Origin: Lysobacterales bacterium
Lineage (GTDB): Bacteria; Pseudomonadota; Gammaproteobacteria; Xanthomonadales; SZUA-36
NCBI GenBank assembly: GCA_009692275.1
Contig: SHZL01000015.1
Coordinates: 1 to 19,388 of the forward strand
Reading direction: 5' to 3'
Length of the DNA: 19,388 nucleotides
In this document: positions 7,566 through 15,800 of the stretch, one piece after another
How positions within the stretch are numbered: position 1 is the stretch's first letter
How the letters are laid out: every line of letters begins with the position of its first letter
The notes under the pieces: generated by a model
Seen by the model: the letters and a program-made list of their open reading frames with translations, nothing else
Database searches by the model: none
Told to the model about the DNA's origin: nothing
Made by a program: the position numbers and the translations under genes

Positions 7566-10418
7566 GTGGACGGAAAACTCACAACGCTGCGGCAGAGCTC
7601 TTACCTGTACGGTAGCAACGCACCGTTCCTGGAGGCTTTTTACGCGGCCTGGCTGGATGACCCTGCCAGCGTGCCGGCGCAATGGGCCAAGGAATTCGCA
7701 GCACTTCCTGACCAGGTCGACAGCATCAGTCGCTCTGCGGAAGCCGGCCATCTGGCTGTGCAGGAAAAATTCCGCCAACTGGGGCAACTCGGCATCGACT
7801 TCACTGCCGGCGATTCATCTGCAGGCTTCAAGGGGGCTGCAGTCCAGAAACTGATCAACGCTTATCGCATTCGTGGCCACGAAAATGCGCACCTTAATCC
7901 GCTCGGCGAACCGCATCATGAACCGGTAGCTGATCTGGCCCTCGATTACCACGAACTGACTGATGCGGACCTCGACCAGAAGTTCAATACCGGCTCCCTG
8001 GCCGCGCCGGATCGCATGACTTTGCGTGACATCATAGACCTCTGCAACCGGGTGTACTGCGCCAGCATTGGCGTAGAGTTCATGCATATTGTTGATACCC
8101 GCAAGCGCGAATGGCTGCAGGAGCGCCTCGAAGGCGCGGGCGGCAACTTCAAGCAGTCAGCCGGGGAGAAGATCGGCATTCTGAAAATGCTGACGGCCGC
8201 AGAAGGAATCGAGAAGTACCTTCACACCCGTTACGTGGGCCAGAAGCGTTTTTCCCTGGAGGGCGGCGATAGCTTGATTCCACTGCTGCATTACGCCATT
8301 CGGCACGCAGGCAGCCAGGGTGTCAAGGAAGTCGTCATGGGCATGGCCCATCGTGGCCGTCTCAACGTACTCGTCAACATCCTGGGCAAGTCACCTGCAG
8401 TGCTATTCGAGGAGTTTGAGGGCAAGCATGCTGCGCATGGCCCCGACCGGGCGGGCGACGTGAAATATCATCTTGGCTATTCTTCTGATACGGAAACTCC
8501 GGGTGGCAAAGTCCACGTAGCACTGGCATTCAATCCCTCACACCTGGAAATTGTGGACCCCGTGGTCGTGGGCTCCGCCCGCGCACGGCAGGATAGACGC
8601 AAGGACCAGGGACACGACCTGGTCATGCCGGTGTTGATCCATGGTGACGCAGCATTTGCAGGTCAGGGCGTGGTGATGGAATTGTTCCAGATGTCGGAAG
8701 TGCGCGGGTTTGCAGTAGGTGGCACCTTGCACATCGTCATCAACAACCAGGTGGGTTTTACCACCAGTAATGCTGCGGATGCCCGCTCAACGCTCTACTG
8801 CACCACTATCGCAAAAATGGTGCACGCTCCGATTTTCCATGTAAACGGAGACGATCCCGAAGCAGTGATACATGTGATGAAGCTGGCTTGCGATTTTCGC
8901 ATGCACTTCAAACGCGATGTCGTCATCGACCTGGTTTGTTATCGCCGCCACGGCCACAACGAGGCAGACGAACCCGCCGCCACACAACCCATGATGTACA
9001 AGACCATCCGCGCATTGCAGACCACGCGGCAGAAGTATGCCGGGCAACTTGTGGCCGAAGGACTTCTGGACGATGCGGCAGCAGATCGTATGATGGAGGA
9101 GTACCGTGGCAGGCTGGACCGCGGCGAGCAGGTGGCGGAAATCGACCGGCTGGCACGTCCGGGTGAGTTCAGGCGCAACTGGACACCCTACATTGGTCAC
9201 GACTGGACTGAACAGGTCAATACCCAGGTGCCGGTTGCAGTGATTCGCGCGTTATCGGATCGTCTCACCACCCTGCCTGCAGGCTTCGCACTTCACCCCA
9301 GGGTGGACAGGATCATGGAGGACAGGCGCAAGATGGCCGCCGGTGAATTGCCCATGGATTGGGGTTTCGCTGAAACGGCTGCTTATGCCAGCTTGATTGA
9401 CGAGGGCTTTGGGCTGCGCCTGGTGGGTCAGGACACGGGCCGCGGAACATTCTTTCACCGTCATGCAGTGTTGCATAACCAGCTGGATGGCTCGAGCCTG
9501 ACAGGCCTGGCGGCACTCAAGCCGGATGCCAGGGTCGTGGTGATTGACTCACTGCTGTCCGAGGAAGCCGTGTTGGGTTTTGAATATGGCTATGCCTGCT
9601 CGGAACCCAACACGCTGGTGATTTGGGAAGCCCAGTTTGGCGATTTCGTAAATGGCGCGCAGGTGGTAATTGACCAGTTCATTACCTCCGGGGAAGCCAA
9701 GTGGGGGCGCTTGTGCGGACTGGTCATGTTCCTGCCGCACGGCTACGAAGGCCAGGGGCCGGAGCATTCCAGCGCACGCCTGGAGCGCTTCATGCAGATG
9801 TGCTCGCAAAGCAACATCCAGGTCTGTGCGCCCACCACCCCTGCCCAGATGTTTCACCTGCTGCGTCGGCAGATGCTGCGCCAGTATCGCAAGCCGCTGA
9901 TCGTGATGACGCCCAAGAGCATGTTGCGCAGCAAGGCTTCTTCATCCAGTTTACAACTCCTGGCTGAAGGCAGTTTTCAGCTGGCCATTGATGATCACGC
10001 CGTGGTGGACAAATCTGCGGTGGAAAGAGTGGTGCTGTGTTCGGGCAAAGTATTTTACGACCTCGCCGAGGCCAGGGACAGTGAACAACTGCGGGACGTG
10101 GCCCTGTTGAGGATCGAGCAGCTCTATCCCTTTCCGCGCGCTGATGTGCTGGAATTGCTGTCCCGCTACCCCAACGCTGCGGACATCACCTGGTGCCAGG
10201 AAGAGCCGCAGAACCAGGGTGCCTGGTACTGCATCAAGCACGAGATCGATGCCTGCGTTGGCGAGAATCAATTGTTGTTCTATGCAGGCCGATCCAGTTC
10301 AGCGTCCCCCGCAGTCGGCCAGCATTCTGTCCATCTCGAAGAACAACGCACCCTGGTCAGCGAAGCGCTGCACCAGAACCGTGGTCAGAAGCGGTATAAA
10401 AGCGCAGCGCACGTGTGA
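7566..10418 (+). CDS. sucA: 2-oxoglutarate dehydrogenase E1 component (thiamine-dependent decarboxylase)
   Basis: The 950-residue E1 subunit decarboxylates 2-oxoglutarate with thiamine diphosphate and passes the succinyl group to the lipoyl arm of E2. The N-terminus (SSYLYGSNAPFLEAFYAAWLDDP, about 11-33) is the short E2-binding segment of the proteobacterial enzyme, so this is not the actinobacterial E1-E2 fusion. Further motifs are RFSLEGGDSLIPLL (228-241), MGMAHRGRLNVL (258-269), NPSHLE (323-328), the ThDP/Mg motif GDAAFAGQG (360-368) and CYRRHGHNEADEP (458-470). The C-terminal transketolase-like half follows with HGYEGQGPEHSSARLERF and the TWCQEEPQNQGAW stretch. The start codon is GTG, with GAGGA (7549-7553) about 12 bases upstream. 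It is the first gene of the complex's operon, 46 bases before sucB. Confidence 0.97.
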   Translation: MDGKLTTLRQSSYLYGSNAPFLEAFYAAWLDDPASVPAQWAKEFAALPDQVDSISRSAEAGHLAVQEKFRQLGQLGIDFTAGDSSAGFKGAAVQKLINAYRIRGHENAHLNPLGEPHHEPVADLALDYHELTDADLDQKFNTGSLAAPDRMTLRDIIDLCNRVYCASIGVEFMHIVDTRKREWLQERLEGAGGNFKQSAGEKIGILKMLTAAEGIEKYLHTRYVGQKRFSLEGGDSLIPLLHYAIRHAGSQGVKEVVMGMAHRGRLNVLVNILGKSPAVLFEEFEGKHAAHGPDRAGDVKYHLGYSSDTETPGGKVHVALAFNPSHLEIVDPVVVGSARARQDRRKDQGHDLVMPVLIHGDAAFAGQGVVMELFQMSEVRGFAVGGTLHIVINNQVGFTTSNAADARSTLYCTTIAKMVHAPIFHVNGDDPEAVIHVMKLACDFRMHFKRDVVIDLVCYRRHGHNEADEPAATQPMMYKTIRALQTTRQKYAGQLVAEGLLDDAAADRMMEEYRGRLDRGEQVAEIDRLARPGEFRRNWTPYIGHDWTEQVNTQVPVAVIRALSDRLTTLPAGFALHPRVDRIMEDRRKMAAGELPMDWGFAETAAYASLIDEGFGLRLVGQDTGRGTFFHRHAVLHNQLDGSSLTGLAALKPDARVVVIDSLLSEEAVLGFEYGYACSEPNTLVIWEAQFGDFVNGAQVVIDQFITSGEAKWGRLCGLVMFLPHGYEGQGPEHSSARLERFMQMCSQSNIQVCAPTTPAQMFHLLRRQMLRQYRKPLIVMTPKSMLRSKASSSSLQLLAEGSFQLAIDDHAVVDKSAVERVVLCSGKVFYDLAEARDSEQLRDVALLRIEQLYPFPRADVLELLSRYPNAADITWCQEEPQNQGAWYCIKHEIDACVGENQLLFYAGRSSSASPAVGQHSVHLEEQRTLVSEALHQNRGQKRYKSAAHV

Positions 10419-10464
10419 TGAACTTCCTGGCGATAAATGAACTATTTGCGAGAGTGGCCCGGGC

Positions 10465-11655
10465 ATGACCATCGAAGTGAAAGTCCCGGTTCTCCCGGAA
10501 TCCGTGGAAGACGCAACGATTGCCACCTGGCACAAGAAAGCGGGTGATGCAGTTCGCCGTGATGAAAACCTGCTCGACCTGGAAACCGACAAGGTCGTGC
10601 TTGAAGTCCCTGCTCCGGCCGATGGCGTGCTGCGCAGCATCCTGGTCGAGGCGGGCCAGACGGTTGTGAGCGGCGACGTGCTCGCGGTAATCGAGCAGGC
10701 GCCTGCTGCGACCGAGGTGCGGCAGGCCTCCGTACCGGACAGCGGTAACTCCGCTGCAGCTGCGCCCGCACCAGAGGTCGTAACCTGGACAGCACAACCA
10801 CCGACACCACCGGCCGCCGCCACGGCTAAGTTGAGTCCGGCAGTGCGCCGGGTAGTGGCGGAAGAACACATTGATCCTGGCAGCATAGAAGGCAGCGGCC
10901 GGGGTGGCCGGCTGACCAAGGGTGATGTACTGGCGTTCGCCAGGAAGGGCGGTTCACGCCTTGAGGAACGGGTAAATATGACCCGGCTGCGCAAGCGCAT
11001 TGCCGAGCGCATGAAAGAAGCCCAGAACACTGCGGCCATTCTCACTTCGTTCAACGAGGTGGATCTCAAGGCCGTGATGGACCTGCGCACGAGGTTCAGG
11101 GAAGAGTTTCTCAAGCACCACGGTGTCAAGCTGGGCTTGATGTCTTTTTTTGTCAAGGCCTGCTGCGATGCCCTGCGCAAGCACCCGGTGGTCAATGCCT
11201 CCATTGACGGCGATGAAATTGTTTACCACAACTTTCAGGACGTGGGCATTGCGGTTTCAACGGATCGCGGCCTGATGGTCCCCATAATTCGCAATGCTGA
11301 GGGCTTGAGCCTCGCCGAAATCGAAAAGACCATAGAACAGTTCGCAGTCAAGGCCCGGGAAGGAACCATTAGCCTGGAAGACCTGCAGGGCGGCACCTTT
11401 ACCATCACCAATGGCGGTGTGTTTGGGTCCCTGGTTTCAACTCCCCTGTTAAACCCGCCACAAAGCGCGATCCTGGGCATGCATGCGATCAAGGACCGAC
11501 CGGTCGTGCTCGCAGGTGAAATCGTCGCGCGTCCGATGATGTACCTGGCCTTGAGCTATGACCATCGCATCGTGGATGGGCGTGATGCAGTCCAGTTTCT
11601 GGTTTCAGTCAAGGAAAGCCTGGAAGACCCGGCCCGGTTCCTGCTTGGCCTGTAA
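10465..11655 (+). CDS. sucB: Dihydrolipoyllysine succinyltransferase, E2 of 2-oxoglutarate dehydrogenase
   Basis: The 396-residue E2 forms the 24-meric core of the complex and transfers succinyl groups to CoA. Domains in order are one lipoyl domain (1-76, with the lipoylated Lys43 in LETDKVVLEVPAP), an Ala/Pro-rich flexible linker (about 77-121), the peripheral subunit-binding domain (about 122-158, SPAVRRVVAEEHID to GRLTKGDVLAF), and the acyltransferase core (about 168-396). The catalytic motif is SYDHRIVDGRDAV, with His367 and Asp371. A single lipoyl domain and the succinyltransferase-like N-terminus (IEVKVPVLPESVEDATIATWHKK) indicate the 2-oxoglutarate rather than the pyruvate complex, as does its place after sucA. 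The ribosome binding site is weak (GAGAG at 10450-10454). Confidence 0.97.
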   Translation: MTIEVKVPVLPESVEDATIATWHKKAGDAVRRDENLLDLETDKVVLEVPAPADGVLRSILVEAGQTVVSGDVLAVIEQAPAATEVRQASVPDSGNSAAAAPAPEVVTWTAQPPTPPAAATAKLSPAVRRVVAEEHIDPGSIEGSGRGGRLTKGDVLAFARKGGSRLEERVNMTRLRKRIAERMKEAQNTAAILTSFNEVDLKAVMDLRTRFREEFLKHHGVKLGLMSFFVKACCDALRKHPVVNASIDGDEIVYHNFQDVGIAVSTDRGLMVPIIRNAEGLSLAEIEKTIEQFAVKAREGTISLEDLQGGTFTITNGGVFGSLVSTPLLNPPQSAILGMHAIKDRPVVLAGEIVARPMMYLALSYDHRIVDGRDAVQFLVSVKESLEDPARFLLGL

Positions 11656-11675
11656 TATCCGGAACTCAAGAACCT

Positions 11676-11701
11676 ATGAATCAAAACCCATGAATCAAAA
11701 C
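11676..11701 (+). repeat. Two tandem copies of a 12-base sequence in the sucB-lpd spacer
   Basis: ATGAATCAAAAC occurs at 11676-11687 and again at 11690-11701, separated by two C bases, giving a 14-base period. Each copy begins with an ATG. The first reads five codons and then stops. The second opens a 26-codon frame (11690-11770) that overlaps the lpd start in another frame, and no ribosome binding site precedes it. The repeat is probably a local duplication in the spacer. Confidence 0.8.
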
Positions 11702-11738
11702 TTTGGGGACCAAAAAACAGGATACAAAGGATCAGAAC

Positions 11739-13181
11739 ATGACAGAACAAAACATGCCAGGCACATTTGATGTAATCATTATCGGTGGCGGGCCGGGCGG
11801 TTATGTGGCCGCGATACGTGCAGCCCAACTGGGCCTTAAGACGGCCTGTATCGATATGTTTACGGGCAAGGACGGCAAACCGGCGCCCGGCGGCACGTGT
11901 TTGAACGTGGGATGTATCCCCTCAAAGGCCTTGCTCGATTCAAGCAAGTATTTTCACCATGTGGGCCACGAATTTGCCGACCACGGCATCAGCGTGAAGA
12001 GTCTCACCGTAGACATACCGAAAATGATTGCGCGCAAAGATGGCATAGTCAAAAAACTCACCGGTGGTGTAACGCAGCTGTTCAAAGGCAACAGGGTTGA
12101 GTTTTTCCATGGCAGGGGCCGCTTGCTGGCGGGCAAGCAGGTGGAGTTCACCCCGGCTGACGGCACGCCGGCAATTTCATTGCAAGCCGGGAGCGTAATC
12201 CTTGCCAGCGGTTCTGTGCCCATCGCGATTCCCAACGTGACGTTTGACGGCGAGTTCATTGTTGACAATGCGGGTGCACTGGACTTCACATCAGTGCCCA
12301 GGCGGCTGGGCGTAATCGGCGCCGGCGTAATCGGTCTCGAATTGGGTTCGGTGTGGAGCCGCTTGGGTGCCGAAGTGGTGTTGCTGGAAGCACTCGAGGG
12401 CTTCTTGCCAACGGCCGACATAACCATCAGCCAGCACGCTGCGCGCGAATTTGCGAAGCAAGGCCTCAAGTTCCATTTCGGCACACTGGTAAAAGGCGCC
12501 AACGTGGTCAAAAAGGAAGTGCTGGTTACCCTGGAAGATAAGCAAGGAGAAAGCCAGCTGACCTTTGATAAGTTGCTGGTGGCGGTAGGCCGCAAGCCCT
12601 ATACCGATGGCCTGTTGAGCCCTGATTCGGGCGTCAGGCTAACGGATCGCGGGCAGATCGAAGTAGACGGGCAGTCGCGCACCAGTGTCCCGGGCGTTTG
12701 GGCAGTTGGCGATTGCGTGCGTGGCCCGATGCTGGCCCACAAAGCTTCTGAGGAAGGCATTGCCGTCGTTGAACAGATTGCCGGAAAACCCGCGCACATC
12801 TGCTTCGATACCGTGCCCTGGGTCATTTACACCGAGCCTGAGATTGCCTGGGTCGGAAAGACCGAACAGGAACTGAAAAAAGCCGGCGTCAATTATCGCA
12901 GTGGCTCGTTTCCCTTTGCCGCCAACGGACGCGCACTTGCCAGCGGCAACAGCGCCGGCCTGGTTAAAATGCTGGCTGATGCGGAAACCGACGAAATTCT
13001 CGGTGTTCACATCGTCGGAGCCAGCGCGTCCGAGTTGATAGCCGAGTGCGTTGTTGCGATGGAGTTTCACGGCTCCAGCGAAGACCTGGCGCGCATCGTG
13101 CACGCCCACCCTACCCTGTCCGAGGCGGTGCATGAAGCCGCACTGCACGTCGACGGACGCGCCATCCACCGCGGCAATTGA
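11739..13181 (+). CDS. lpdA: Dihydrolipoyl dehydrogenase, E3 component
   Basis: The 480-residue FAD enzyme reoxidises the dihydrolipoyl group of E2 and passes electrons to NAD+. It shows the FAD-binding GGGPGG (16-21), the redox disulfide GGTCLNVGCIPSK (Cys54 and Cys59), an NAD-binding GAGVIGLELGS (194-204), the second FAD motif WAVGDCVRGPMLAHKA (321-336) and the catalytic HPTLSE pair (His457, Glu462). The frame is open 12 codons further upstream to a TTG at 11703. I chose the ATG at 11739 because AAGGA (11727-11731) lies 7 bases before it and the N-terminus then matches the family. It is the third gene of the sucA-sucB-lpd unit and may also serve other lipoyl complexes, as no second lpd is visible here. 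Confidence 0.97.
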   Translation: MTEQNMPGTFDVIIIGGGPGGYVAAIRAAQLGLKTACIDMFTGKDGKPAPGGTCLNVGCIPSKALLDSSKYFHHVGHEFADHGISVKSLTVDIPKMIARKDGIVKKLTGGVTQLFKGNRVEFFHGRGRLLAGKQVEFTPADGTPAISLQAGSVILASGSVPIAIPNVTFDGEFIVDNAGALDFTSVPRRLGVIGAGVIGLELGSVWSRLGAEVVLLEALEGFLPTADITISQHAAREFAKQGLKFHFGTLVKGANVVKKEVLVTLEDKQGESQLTFDKLLVAVGRKPYTDGLLSPDSGVRLTDRGQIEVDGQSRTSVPGVWAVGDCVRGPMLAHKASEEGIAVVEQIAGKPAHICFDTVPWVIYTEPEIAWVGKTEQELKKAGVNYRSGSFPFAANGRALASGNSAGLVKMLADAETDEILGVHIVGASASELIAECVVAMEFHGSSEDLARIVHAHPTLSEAVHEAALHVDGRAIHRGN

Positions 13182-13196
13182 TGCACCGTGCCCTCC

Positions 13197-14201
13197 ATGA
13201 CTCATTTACCTGAAACCTTTCGCGCCTTTCGCATTCACAACGACGATGCGGGCTACCGCTCGGGTATTGAGCAGATAGGGCCGGGTGATCTTGGCGAAGG
13301 CGATATTTGCGTCCGCGTTGAATACTCCAGCGCCAACTACAAGGACGCACTCGCAGGCACGGGAAAAGGCAAAATCCTGCAAAAGTTTCCACTCAGCGGC
13401 GGCATAGATATGGCCGGAACCGTGGTGACTTCCGGTAGTGAACGCTTTGTGCCCGGAAGCTCAGTCATTGTCACGGGCTGCGGCTTGTCTGAAAGCAGGA
13501 ATGGTGGTTACAGTGAATACCTGCGGGTGGACAGTTCTTCAGTAGTTCCACTACCGCAGGGGCTGAGCACGCGTGAAGCAATGATTTTGGGAACAGCCGG
13601 GTTTACCGCGGCCTTGAGCCTGTACCGCATGGAGACCAATGGGCAGACGCCCGCCTCCGGTCCGATCGTGGTCACCGGTGCCAGCGGCGGCGTGGGCAGC
13701 ATTGCCATCAACCTGCTTAGCCATGCAGGCTACGAGGTACACGCCATTTCCGGCAAGATTGAAGAATTTGACTGGCTGGAGAGCCTGGGTGCCCGCCAGT
13801 GCATCTCCCGTCACGATCTGCACTGGGGACAAAACCCGCTGGAAAAAGCAATCTGGGCCGGTTGCATCGACAACGTCGGTGGCGACATGCTGGCCGGAAT
13901 CAGCCGGGTCATTCAGCTGTGGGGAAACATAGCCTGTTGCGGCATGACCGGCGGGTACGGGCTGCACACCACGGTATTTCCCATGATTCTTCGTGGGGTC
14001 AGCCTGCTGGGCATTAGTTCAAACAACTGCCCCTACGAAACGCGCAAGACCTTGTGGGACCGGTTGGCCAACGAATGGAAACCGCCCATGCTGAACCAGA
14101 TCCTGTGCAGAGAAGTGGGTCTGGAAGGTCTTATGCCAGCATTCAACGCCATGCTTGCCGGGTCAAGCCGCGGCAGAACACTGGTGAAAATTGCAGCTTA
14201 G
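13197..14201 (+). CDS. YhdH/AcuI-type NADPH-dependent quinone oxidoreductase (acrylyl-CoA reductase family)
   Basis: The 334-residue protein belongs to the zinc-free medium-chain dehydrogenase/reductase family. The pattern EYSSANYKDALAGTGKGKI followed by FPLSGGIDMAGTV is characteristic of YhdH/YhfP/AcuI proteins. The Rossmann motif VTGASGGVGS (159-168) binds NADPH. Characterised members reduce acrylyl-CoA to propionyl-CoA, but many have unknown physiological substrates. The start could also be the GTG at 13188; the ATG at 13197 gives a typical family N-terminus, and neither has a clear ribosome binding site. It begins 15 bases after the lpd stop, so it is probably co-transcribed with the 2-oxoglutarate dehydrogenase genes. 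No symbol is given because the substrate is not shown by sequence. Confidence 0.87.
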   Translation: MTHLPETFRAFRIHNDDAGYRSGIEQIGPGDLGEGDICVRVEYSSANYKDALAGTGKGKILQKFPLSGGIDMAGTVVTSGSERFVPGSSVIVTGCGLSESRNGGYSEYLRVDSSSVVPLPQGLSTREAMILGTAGFTAALSLYRMETNGQTPASGPIVVTGASGGVGSIAINLLSHAGYEVHAISGKIEEFDWLESLGARQCISRHDLHWGQNPLEKAIWAGCIDNVGGDMLAGISRVIQLWGNIACCGMTGGYGLHTTVFPMILRGVSLLGISSNNCPYETRKTLWDRLANEWKPPMLNQILCREVGLEGLMPAFNAMLAGSSRGRTLVKIAA

Positions 14202-14211
14202 TACCGGAATC

Positions 14212-14241
14212 TTTCCAATAATCATTGTTTTGCCGCATAAT
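14212..14241 (+). promoter_or_regulatory. Weak candidate promoter for the PilH-like regulator gene
   Basis: TTTCCA (14212-14217) and CATAAT (14236-14241), 18 bases apart, match sigma70 hexamers at 4/6 and 5/6 positions. They lie just upstream of the hairpin at 14250-14277, which would be at or near the 5' end of the transcript. Confidence 0.3.
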
Positions 14242-14249
14242 GCCGCCTC

Positions 14250-14277
14250 GGGGCTAACTCGGGGTTTAGTAAGCCCC
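14250..14277 (+). promoter_or_regulatory. Inverted repeat in the leader of the response regulator gene
   Basis: GGGGCTAACT (14250-14259) pairs with AGTAAGCCCC (14268-14277) with a single mismatch around an 8-base loop. It ends 17 bases before the ATG and about 4 bases before the AAGGTG ribosome binding site (14282-14287). No T-run follows, so it does not look like an intrinsic terminator. As RNA it could modulate access to the ribosome binding site or protect the 5' end; as DNA it could be a regulator site. The pairing is seen; the function is not. Confidence 0.5.
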
Positions 14278-14294
14278 ATCCAAGGTGCAGGCGC

Positions 14295-14672
14295 ATGCAA
14301 CACTTGCTGGCAAAAGTACTAATAGTCGATGACTCACCCACGCAGCTCCATAGCCTGCGCAAAATCGTTGAGCAGGGCGGGTACGAGGCCATTGTAGCCG
14401 ACTGCGGCGAACGTGCCCTGGAGGTTGCCTCGGATCAACAGCCCAAGGTCATCCTGATGGACATCGTCATGCCCGGCATGAACGGCTACCAGGCTACGCG
14501 CCATCTTGGGCGCAATGCCGGCACGGCTAACATTCCGGTTATTTTTGTCAGCACCCGGTCGGATGAAGCCGACAAGCTATGGGGCATGAGGCAAGGAGCG
14601 CACGATTACGTGACCAAGCCCGTCAATCCCCAGGTTTTGCTGTCCGCAATTTCTGCAGCCATGGCCGCCTGA
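14295..14672 (+). CDS. Single-domain response regulator, PilH/CheY-like
   Basis: This 125-residue protein consists only of a receiver domain. The acidic pocket is Asp12-Asp13 (LIVDDSPT), the phosphoacceptor is Asp56 in VILMDIVMPGMNG, the switch Ser/Thr is at 86-87 (FVST), and the conserved lysine is Lys108 in YVTKPV. The combination LIVDDSPT, MDIVMPGMNGYQATR and KLWGMRQGAHDYVTKPV closely resembles PilH, the CheY-like regulator of the type IV pilus Chp system. No pilus, kinase or chemotaxis gene lies nearby, so it is an orphan here and its partner kinase is unknown. AAGGTG (14282-14287) is a good ribosome binding site 7 bases before the ATG. Confidence 0.9.
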   Translation: MQHLLAKVLIVDDSPTQLHSLRKIVEQGGYEAIVADCGERALEVASDQQPKVILMDIVMPGMNGYQATRHLGRNAGTANIPVIFVSTRSDEADKLWGMRQGAHDYVTKPVNPQVLLSAISAAMAA

Positions 14673-14724
14673 AAACCAGCTCACAAAGAATTTCAAGGAA
14701 AACACAACGCCAAGGGCAAAATAA

Positions 14725-14762
14725 CCCCGGCCAGGAACCAACGCGCCGGGATCCTGTTTTTG
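14725..14762 (+). terminator. Probable intrinsic terminator after the PilH-like gene
   Basis: CCCGGC (14726-14731) pairs with GCCGGG (14745-14750). An alternative stem CAGGA (14732-14736) with TCCTG (14752-14756) ends directly at a run of five T (14757-14761). The two stems compete, so the exact fold is uncertain. It lies about 55 bases after the stop codon and before the peroxiredoxin unit. Confidence 0.45.
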
Positions 14763-14862
14763 TAATGAGCAAGCCCTTGCAATAGCCAGCTGCAGCCACT
14801 ATTTCTTTACAGAACCTGGGCGAAGGCCCGCGCTTTATCAAAAAACAAACAGGAGAGTTTTA

Positions 14863-15342
14863 ATGACCATCAAAGTTGGTGACAAGATTCCCACAGTAAC
14901 TTTTACCGTGATGACTGAATCCGGGCCCAAACCCCTGACCACTGCAGAATTTTTCGGCGGTAAAAAAGTGGTACTGTTTTCGGTGCCGGGCGCATTCACT
15001 CCTACCTGCTCTGCCAAGCACCTTCCTGGCTACGTTGATCACATAGAACAATTGTTCAGCAAGGGAGTGGACACAGTGGGCTGCGTGTCAGTGAATGATG
15101 TCTTCGTCATGAATGCCTGGGGCAAGAGCGCAAGTGCGGCAGACATCACCATGCTGGCAGATGGAAATGGCGTGTTTGCAAAAGCCGTCGGGCTGGAACT
15201 GGATGCGTCCGCTTACGGCATGGGGCATCGATCACAGCGATTTGCGTTGATTGCTGATGATGGCGTGGTCACCCAGCTGTTTGTTGAAGCTCCGGGCGAA
15301 TTCAAAGTGAGCAGCGCCGAACACGTTTTGGCAGCGCTGTAG
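14863..15342 (+). CDS. Peroxiredoxin of the Prx5 type (redoxin family)
   Basis: The 159-residue protein is a thiol peroxidase that reduces hydrogen peroxide and organic hydroperoxides. The active-site motif PGAFTPTCS contains the peroxidatic Cys49 with the supporting Pro42 and Thr46. Arg123 or Arg126 in GHRSQRFALI is the expected active-site arginine. Cys74 (VGCVSVND) is the only other cysteine, so there is no obvious C-terminal resolving cysteine; reduction by glutathione/glutaredoxin or a similar thiol is likely. Length and the GVDTVGCVSVNDVFVMNAW stretch match bacterial Prx5 proteins. An AGGAG ribosome binding site (14851-14855) lies 7 bases before the ATG. The OsmC-family gene follows 19 bases later, suggesting a small peroxide-defence unit. 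Confidence 0.93.
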   Translation: MTIKVGDKIPTVTFTVMTESGPKPLTTAEFFGGKKVVLFSVPGAFTPTCSAKHLPGYVDHIEQLFSKGVDTVGCVSVNDVFVMNAWGKSASAADITMLADGNGVFAKAVGLELDASAYGMGHRSQRFALIADDGVVTQLFVEAPGEFKVSSAEHVLAAL

Positions 15343-15361
15343 TTTTTAAAGAGGGGCCCGC

Positions 15362-15799
15362 ATGCATCCCTATCCACATGTGTATAAAGCCAATGCCACG
15401 GCTGGAATGGCAGATTCCATAGAACTGGCCAGCGCGGGCTTGCAGCCCATTCGTTAGATGCCGCCCATCGAATTCGACGGACCGGGTGACCATTGGTCAC
15501 CCGAGTCCTTACTCGTAGCCGCGGTTTCCGATTGCCTGATTCTGACTTTCCGCGCCATCGCCCGTGCGTCGGGGATGCACTGGCTCAAGCCGGAGTGCGA
15601 AACGGAAGGGGTACTCAACCGGGTTGAAGGCGTCACCCGTTTCACCCATTTCAACATGCGGGCGAAACTGACTGCCCCGGCGGGGACTGATGAGCACAAA
15701 GCCATGCGCATGCTGGAGAAATCTAAAGCAGTGTGCCCAGTCAGCAACTCCCTTAACGGGGAAAAGCACCTGCACGCCAGCGTAGCAATAGCTCCCTAG
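15362..15799 (+). pseudogene. OsmC-family protein gene interrupted by an in-frame TAG
   Basis: From the ATG at 15362 the frame reads MHPYPHVYKANATAGM and continues to QPIR, then meets TAG at 15455-15457 (codon 32). It resumes without any frame change at MPPIEFDGPGDHWSPESLL and runs to a stop at 15797-15799. Both halves together resemble one OsmC/Ohr-superfamily protein of about 145 residues. The two expected cysteines survive, in VSDCLILTF and KAVCPVSNSLNG. The upstream start has a good ribosome binding site (GAGGGG, 15351-15356). An ATG directly follows the stop (TAGATG, 15458), so a 113-residue product could be made by re-initiation, but it would lack the first strands of the fold. A point nonsense mutation, a sequencing error or amber readthrough are all possible. 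Intact OsmC proteins reduce hydroperoxides, which fits the upstream peroxiredoxin. Confidence 0.75.
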
Positions 15800-15800
15800 G

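Noticed and set aside
10299..11204. A 301-codon open frame on the minus strand across the sucA-sucB junction
   Set aside because: It overlaps two certain genes on the other strand. Its Ser/Arg/Thr-rich translation is typical of an antisense shadow.
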